Positions 57,301 through 64,000 of a DNA stretch of 64,000 nucleotides are shown piece after piece. Numbering within the stretch: position 1 is the first letter of the stretch; the number at the start of each line of letters is the position of its first letter. The stretch is from contig NC_062213.1 of the NCBI RefSeq assembly GCF_902686445.1, positions 40,374,741-40,438,740 of the forward strand, in the 5' to 3' direction. The translations under genes and the position numbers were made by a program. The stretch is from Sciurus carolinensis. Taxonomy: Eukaryota > Chordata > Mammalia > Rodentia > Sciuridae. The notes under the pieces were generated by a model. The model saw nothing but the letters and a program-made list of their open reading frames with translations, had not been told where the DNA came from and searched no databases.

Positions 57301-58654
57301 TAAATTAACATCAATTTGTATTTTCTGATGCCAGTGGAAAGTACTTTGAAAATATTCCAAGGGCTCTTGAAAACTGTATGTTATCACGGGCAGACATTTG
57401 TGCTTGTTCACATCAAGCTCCATTCCTATCCTTTAAGTCCTTAAAGTGCTCCACAATCCCAGTGTCACCAATTTACACTAGATAATTTGGCACTGTCTTT
57501 GACATTTTGCAGATGGGGCAGGTGAGGGAGGGTACAGTTAAAGGCCTGATACTCACCAAAACTATGGCAAGTCTAAGAATAGCATCTAATTCCCACATTC
57601 CCATCCCATTTGTCTACAGGAAAGATCCTTGCAAATCCTCTTTGTGTTCTATTTGTCTATCCCAGTAACTAAGGAGGAAAATGGAGAAGACAAAAGAAGA
57701 TAGATAGAGGTAAGAAAAATGACCAGGGAGATATGGATGCATGGCTACTCAGGTCTTATTTTGGGCCAGTATTTATTATATGTCCACCAAGTGCGGAGCC
57801 CTGGCTATTCATTCACATGCACATACAGGCACACATTTACTGGCATTCAAGAATGTATCCGAGGATGAGAAGGTTAAAGGAATATCCAGTCCACACTGAT
57901 TCAGTCTGTCCTTGGCACAAACAGGCAGACATACTGGCACTTTATCCCAGTAAGGAGATGACTTGGATGCCACAAAACAGTTAGCTCTTTCAGTGATTTT
58001 GCCATTAAAATTGGAGAAAATCAGAGTGTATTAAAGGGATTGAATATATTATAAAAGAATTTTCTCTGGTTTAAAGGTATCATTATGACAGTTATAATAA
58101 AAATTCAAATATCTAGAAAACTTGATCAGTCCCTGAATCCAATGGTTACACTTTTAATAGCACCTCCTGGATCTTTGAGTTTCATAATTTATTGTGCTTT
58201 TAAATACAAAATATTAAAATGATTGAAAAAATAAAATCTATATGATTCAGCATCTCTATTAAATGTATTGAACGATTTTTAAAAATAAAACCTACATTAT
58301 CACATTTTTAAAATGCTTAGGATTACGATTCCATTAATCAAGATTCTTTCTGGTTTTAAAATGCTAAAAAAAAATATATTGTCACCCCCAAATCTCTAAA
58401 GTAGATGAAAGAAAAAATGATAGACTCAAATTATTTTGCCTCTTACCAGTAGGTTTATATCTTATATTTCCATTTGGGAACTCCAGTTAGGATTTTCCAT
58501 GTAGATTTCCAATGGATTTAGATATAAGGGAAACACTAATAACCAGAAAAAGAACTCCAGCTGGTATAAAAATCATGGTGAAAATTCAGGAAAGGACAAA
58601 AACTACCGTCAGTTATAAACCTAAGCCAGAGTTATAAGCAGCATCTGAATCATA

Positions 58655-58894
58655 GGGTATTCATTCATTTATTCAATAAGCATGTGTTGAGCATCTACTA
58701 TGTCCCAGACTCTGGGGATATGTTGGTGAACAAAGCAAAAAAGGAGTTCATACAGCTGTCACACAGATTGTATTCTACTAAAAATAGTAACTTGAAGACC
58801 TCGGAAATGTGTTTCTGGCTGAAAGAATAGCAAATGCAAAGGTCCTGAGGTGGAACAAACTGACTCCATTTGAGGAAATGAAAGCCAGAGTGGC
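58655..58894 (-). repeat. L2 3' end
   Basis: The segments 'tattcattcatttattcaat aagcatgtgttgagcatcta', 'gactctggggatatgttggt' and 'gcaaatgcaaaggtcctgag' are antisense L2. Confidence 0.8.
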
Positions 58895-59435
58895 TGTTAG
58901 AGTTTTGCATCTAGATTGCCCTGCAAGGTCTATGTGTCCAGAGGTGGGTGTTTGGGGAAGTGACTGGACCAAGAGGGCTCTGACCTCAGTGGATTAATCC
59001 ATGATGGCTGAATGGACTACCAGGAGGTGGGATCTAACTGGAGGAAGTAGGTCACTGAGGATGTGCCCTGGAAAGGTTTATTTTCTGGGCAGCTCCTCCC
59101 TCTCCCTCCCTCCCTTTGTCTCTCTCTCTCTTTCCTGGTTGCCTTGAGCTGCAACATCCTTTCACCGTGATGTTCTCTCTCTCTCCCTCCTTCCCTCCTT
59201 CCCCCCATCCCTCTCCTCCTCCTCCCTCCCCCTGCTTCCTGGCTGCCAAGAGCTGAGCAGCTTTCATCTGCTACGACCTTCCACCATGGTGCTCTGCCTC
59301 ATCCTGGGCCCAGAGCAATGGCGCCAGCTGACCTCAGACTGAACCTTTGAAACCAAGAGTCAAAATAAATGTTTCCTCCTCTAAGTTGTTCTTGTCATGT
59401 GTTTCAGTCACAGCGATGAAGAGCTGACTAACACA
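58895..59435 (+). mobile_element. Full-length MaLR-type solo LTR with perfect 5 bp duplication
   Basis: Begins tgttagagttttgcatctag and ends gagctgactaacaca. The flanks are gtggc at 58890-58894 and 59436-59440. It has an AATAAA in 'gtcaaaataaatgtttcctc' and two expanded C/T-rich tracts (59095-59137 and 59176-59235). No internal sequence adjoins, so it is a solo LTR. It inserted into L2. Confidence 0.92.
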
Positions 59436-61350
59436 GTGGCTATCATCAGATGTAACCTAAATAATAAATACAGGAGGTGGACTATGATGAAATCCCTGAG
59501 CCATGCTGACGACGTGGGAGCCTCAGAGTGGGGCTGCAAGAACAGTGTGAGTTAAGGTGCAGAAGAGAAGGAAAGCAAGCCAGGCCTGGCAGCCGGATTT
59601 CCCTCAGGGAATTCCAGGGGAAGTAGCAGGAGAAGATGGGAAAGGCCACAGACAACAGATTGCAGAGGACTGTGGACACACAGGCTGAGTTGTCTGAACT
59701 CCACTCAGCAGGCAAGGGACCGCTCAAGGTGAAAACCTTACAAAGGAGACGGTGATTGCACCGGAGCTGTGTTGGGAAGGATCAGTCTGGCAGCACCACA
59801 GATTCTCTCAGTTCTGGGAACACCTCGTGCAGCTCAATGAAAACCATTGCCTTGCTCAGCATCAGTGGTAGGTTCCTGAATTCCAGGCTGAGTAGCTCTG
59901 CTTTGCCTGCAAGCTGATGAGAAGACCACCTCTTGCTATGAGGACCTGGATTCGTTCAGGGATCTGACCTCATTCATCAGCTGTCAGGGCATCCCTGCCC
60001 TTTCCCTCCTGGCATGTATCCTGATGCTAACTGCATAAGTCTTTTTGCAGTGCTGTATTCCTGCGTCTCCTTTACTAGACTCTAAGCTTCCAACACCGGT
60101 GTGTGGCATCCCTGCACAAAGTCCTGATGCCTGGGAAGTGAGGTTCCAACCAGCTGTCCCCCAGCAGCCCAAGTCCATCTCTGGAGGGAGGCAGGAGCTT
60201 CTGCACCTGGACACACCCACTCTCTGCTCTCCAGGTGCTGCCTGCCTCCCTCAGGATGCAGCAGGAACCCCGCCTAACTGCAGTGACCAAGGCGCTGCAG
60301 GAACATAGGTGATTTTTATTGCCGATTTACAACTGTCTGACTTCAAATTTTCTAACAAAATTTTCACAATAATGGGGAGAAATCAACATATTCCAAAAGA
60401 ACTCTTTTGAAAGTATTTTAAAATTAGTGAATCAGGACCTCACAGCAACAATCCCTGCCCCTCAAGACTTCCCCCTAGGTAGAGGGAGAGACAAGGAAAA
60501 GCTCATTTCTTTCCAGACAGCCTAAGAACCTTCAGGAGAGCCTAAGGAAGGTGCTGTCTACAGGAGCAGCAGTGCATGTCTCAGATGCCCAGCAGAACAT
60601 CCTGGAGACTTTCTGACAATCCTGATGCCAAGATATCTACCTTGCATTAAACCAGACTGAACGGGGATGGAATTCAGGCAGTGGTGTTTATTGAGGTTCC
60701 CCAGCGCTCGAGTGTGCAGCCAGATGAGAGTCTTTGAGCCCAAGGGATAAAAACGTCCCTGCAGACCTTCAGAGGGAAGGTGCCCAAACCTGGGAGTCAG
60801 TCTCCCCTTTATTATGAGATCCCCCTGCAAAGGTTCAGTTTCCTCTTTCAAACAAATCTCAGAGCGATTGCTCCCCTTGCTTCCCTCTCAGAGCAGCTCA
60901 AGGAAAACCAGATGCCTGCGAGGGTGCAAAGAGTGGTAGGACCAGGAAGGAATACTGCTAGCATTCCAGAAGAACCGTCCCATGAACGGTGAGCATGCCA
61001 GTTGGCTCCAAGTGCAGTAGTGTCCTTTCATACCGTTTTTAGAATGTTGGGGATTTATGGCCAGGAGTGATTTGTATGGACCCAAGGGAAACCATTGAGG
61101 GATTAATCTAATTAAACAAAGACAAAGGAATAAATACAGACCGGGTTCTGACAAAACAACTTTGTTGTTTTCCTGGCAGTGGTTGCTTCCATTTGAAACA
61201 AGGACAGATGTTTTTGGATGATTCCTTATGTTTTTGAAAAACAGCGTTTTTTGTTTTGTTTTGTTTTGTTTTCTCACAGACTGAGAGGATTTCACTGGGG
61301 GTGATAAAACAAGCCAAGGGGGATGGGGAAGGCTTTGGCTTCAGTTCCCA

Positions 61351-61491
61351 TTACTCCAGCATGGCCTTCCTCCTTCTCCTCCTGGTGTCCACTGACGTTA
61401 CTCCAGCATGGCCTTCCTCCTTCTCCTCCTGGTGTCCACTGACGTTACTCCAGCATGGCCTTCCTTCTTCTCCTCCTGGTGTCCACTGACG
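61351..61491 (+). repeat. Three-copy 47 bp minisatellite
   Basis: Units at 61351-61397, 61398-61444 and 61445-61491 start ttactccagcatggccttcc and end gtccactgacg. The first two are identical; the third has one C to T change. The near identity implies a recent, possibly polymorphic, array. Confidence 0.97.
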
Positions 61492-62291
61492 GCTCATGGC
61501 TTCAGTCAGATGTGACCTCCTTTAGGAGCTTTCTCCAAGCTAACAGGGCTTAAATCTCCTTCCTCCAGGTTCCCATAGACTAGACACATGGCTCGCTCTA
61601 GCACATATACATTTAACCGTTATTGGAAGACTGGATCTCATGTCTGCCTGCCCCAGTACAGTAGGAGCGGGTCTACTTGGTTTTGATCCCCAGATCCTAG
61701 GGCCATGTTCTGGTGCATGCAGTTAGTGCTCCATAAGTGTTCATTAGCTGAAGGAACAGAGACAAAGGCTCATATGCCCTGTCTCCCAACAGGGCTGTTC
61801 CGAAAGTCCTAAAAACACTCTCTTCCTTCTGAAACCGGGTCCTGAGAAGATGAGTGAGATGGGAACACAACTCTCTTTAAGTCTCTGTGCCTCTGTTCAT
61901 CTGCAGCAGGGGGTGTTCCCGCACTGGAAGCAGGTTTGGAGTATAGTGACATCCGGGCACCAAGCCCCAACTGTGTAGGGAACCTGTGCGTCTTTCCTGG
62001 GAAGCTGGTTGCTAAGCATTTCCCAGCTCATCACTGTGGAGAGACTGACAAGAAACAAGACGAAGAGGTAAAAATATATGGTCCGTCTTATAAATAGGAA
62101 AGGGCATTCAGGAGTATTGAGAGGAGGTCTTCCATTTTAAATAGCATGATCAGAAAGTTGCTTTGCTGAAATGATTTTGTGAAAGGACCTGGGGAGGTGA
62201 CGTGGAGCCATGACGGAGGCCTGGCTGGAGCAGGGCAGTTATGTCTCTTCGGGAAGGGTGGGGTGAGGCCGGCAGGTAAAACTGTTTCAAC

Positions 62292-62390
62292 TTTAGAGTC
62301 AGACCTGGCCCCATCTGGGTGACTTCTGTTAACTTCAAGTAAGTGACTTTGGTGAGATTCAATTTTCACTAAGAGGTTAAATAATTAAGT
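62292..62390 (+). repeat. MIR fragment
   Basis: The segments 'tttagagtcagacctggccc catctgggtgacttctgtta' and 'aagtgactttggtgagattc' resemble sense MIR. Confidence 0.45.
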
Positions 62391-64000
62391 GGAGAAAACT
62401 CCTTATTTGCCAAGTTAAAAGAGAAAATTCTAGATGGAAGAGCACCTGGTCTATATTAGTCTCCTCCTTTCCTAAAACTGGGGGGAGGGGGAAGAAAGGC
62501 CTTAAGTTTGGGGGCAGGAAGGAGAAAGGTCTCTGTGGTACAGGCCTAGGAGAAAAAGAGCCTTACCAGATTTTGCCCACATCACAATTCTAACAATAAT
62601 TTCATTTTATTGGTTACCTAGGAAAACTACAAACACCGATATTAAATTCAAAAAATGTTTTAAAAGTACCTTTGGCTAAGTTTTGTTTGCTAAATTGATC
62701 TGTTATAGCTAAGTAGGCAATTTTGAAGTTTATAACAAAAGATCTGGCCAAATTCACGCTCTACCTTGCCAGAGGCAACTGTCAGCACGCAACAGATGGT
62801 CCATACTATTCACTCCTCCCTTAGTTCCTCGAGAATCTCACAGGGGATGGTGGCTGTAACTGCTTGGGCTCCATAGGTGAAATTAATTAGTAAGGACGGG
62901 CTCGCTCAGGGTCCCCGAGCTGTGCTGAAATCCACCCCAGTATTTCCCCAGAAGTTCGCAGGCACCTTTGAATCCAGAGTCTTCCTTTATTCGTCATCTT
63001 AGCCCCTGGCATTGGGTCCCAGCCTAGAGAACTTGGGAAACTTTCATCAGACTATGCTGGAGGAGGGGAGCACGGGACAAAGACTGCGGCTGCCTGGTTG
63101 ACATCATCCAGAGCTAAATCAAAGGTTTTTTTTTTCCTATGGACTTTTCAGAATTTTAGACAAGCCACACTGCGTGTGGTTTAAACCAATAGCAGTTTAA
63201 TTCCTCCTTTGGAGTTAAAGCAAATGAACACCTTTACCAGTCGCTCTCCACTTTTTATAGCTCCTGGTGTTATTTAACCCAAGATGTAGACATCAGAAAT
63301 AGTTTACCACAGCAAAAGCAGAGAGAGGTGTGTTATTAGGGCTGCAATTTCACTCAACTGGAAATGCTGGGGTCTCTGCCCACCCCAACCCAAAAACTTG
63401 CCCAGGAGTTAGGGACCCACCAAGGCAGGCAAAACCCAGGCCTGCATTTGGGGGACCATCCTCTTTCTTTCATCGTATCTGAAAGCACTAATCTTATTTT
63501 GACAGCTGCAGTTTGGATTTAAAGACTTTCAACAGTAAATGTGAGTCATCAGCCTTGTGCTGAGAGAAACAAAACGAACCCAAAATCACAGAGAAAAACA
63601 AACCTGGCCTTGCAGGCAAACTCCAGCTGGGACTTCTCCCCTTTCCCTCAAGGTCCAATTCTTTTTCAATCAATTCTTCTCTTCACTAACAAGATTTTGG
63701 TTTTCTTTGGGGAAGGAAAAAGGAGGAAGGGGAGAGGAATTCCCCAAACAAAGCCTTAAAACATAAGTAAATCTGACTGAATGAGGTTGATCAAAACAAT
63801 AAATAAATGTGAACAGTGTCCTAATTATGCTTTTCCATTTCCAAATGGGTGGCGCATCATTATGTTCTTAATATAAACCCCCTCCCAAGTGGACTCCCCC
63901 AGGGAGAAATCTGGTTTAAAACATCTAGGTCAATGGCTCCAAGCTAGAGTAGACATCAGATGCCCGCTGGGAGCTTGTGAAAACACAGGGTCCTGGGGTC

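Larger units (their letters stand above)
57020..64000 (-). other. MATN2: MATN2 intron upstream of EGF2 (partial)
   Basis: At least 6,981 bp. It contains old L1-like sequence, L2, a full-length MaLR LTR, a 47 bp minisatellite and a MIR. No EGF1-type exon is visible. Nothing recognised in 57300-58650, 59440-61350, 61495-62290 or 62395-64000. Confidence 0.8.

Noticed and set aside
61351..61491. CRISPR-like array
   Set aside because: Direct tandem repeats without spacers in a mammalian intron; it is a minisatellite.
57020..64000. Possible EGF1 exon of MATN2
   Set aside because: I looked on the minus strand for a 123 bp six-cysteine module with splice sites and found none. It should lie beyond the window.

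Overview
This is mammalian nuclear DNA from inside one large gene. The recognisable gene is matrilin-2 (MATN2), on the minus strand. Nine exons of exactly 123 bp each encode one EGF-like module apiece. Compared with my memory of the human protein they are EGF2 to EGF10 of its ten EGF modules, with EGF10 at 195-317 and EGF2 at 56897-57019. EGF1, the first VWA domain and the signal peptide should lie beyond base 64000. The second VWA domain, coiled coil and 3' end should lie before base 1. All nine exons have canonical splice sites, all are phase 1-1, and all keep six cysteines, so the gene looks intact over this span.

The organism is probably a squirrel-family rodent (ground squirrel or marmot type). 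The window is full of tRNA-derived ID-like SINEs ('ctggggatgtggctcagtgg ... gggttcaatcc') and dimeric SINEs that join a 7SL-derived, B1-like head to such an ID-like tail. Both are hallmarks of Sciuridae. Young L1 3' ends with A-rich tails and target-site duplications are also present, over a background of older L1M, L2, MIR and MaLR/ERVL LTRs.

Layout by position: 1-5289 holds EGF10, EGF9 and EGF8, separated by two introns of about 2.3-2.5 kb. A 14.3 kb intron follows (5290-19560); it contains an L1, several LTRs and a same-strand processed pseudogene that I recognise as TMEM234 (13305-13722). EGF7 and EGF6 (19561-20032) are separated by only 226 bp. EGF5 is at 23473-23595, EGF4 at 31388-31510, EGF3 at 43007-43129 and EGF2 at 56897-57019, with introns of 3.4, 7.8, 11.5 and 13.8 kb that are mostly transposon debris. 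The last 7 kb is the intron upstream of EGF2.

Functionally the exons build the EGF stalk between the two VWA domains of a secreted extracellular-matrix adaptor. I found no RNA gene, CRISPR array, bacterial element or second active gene, and no undescribed multi-gene system. The main points of interest are a (CA)n tract 8 nt inside the EGF3 donor, apparent loss of the Asx-hydroxylation residue in EGF4 and EGF9, the TMEM234 retrocopy, and two perfect palindromes that look like template-switch scars.
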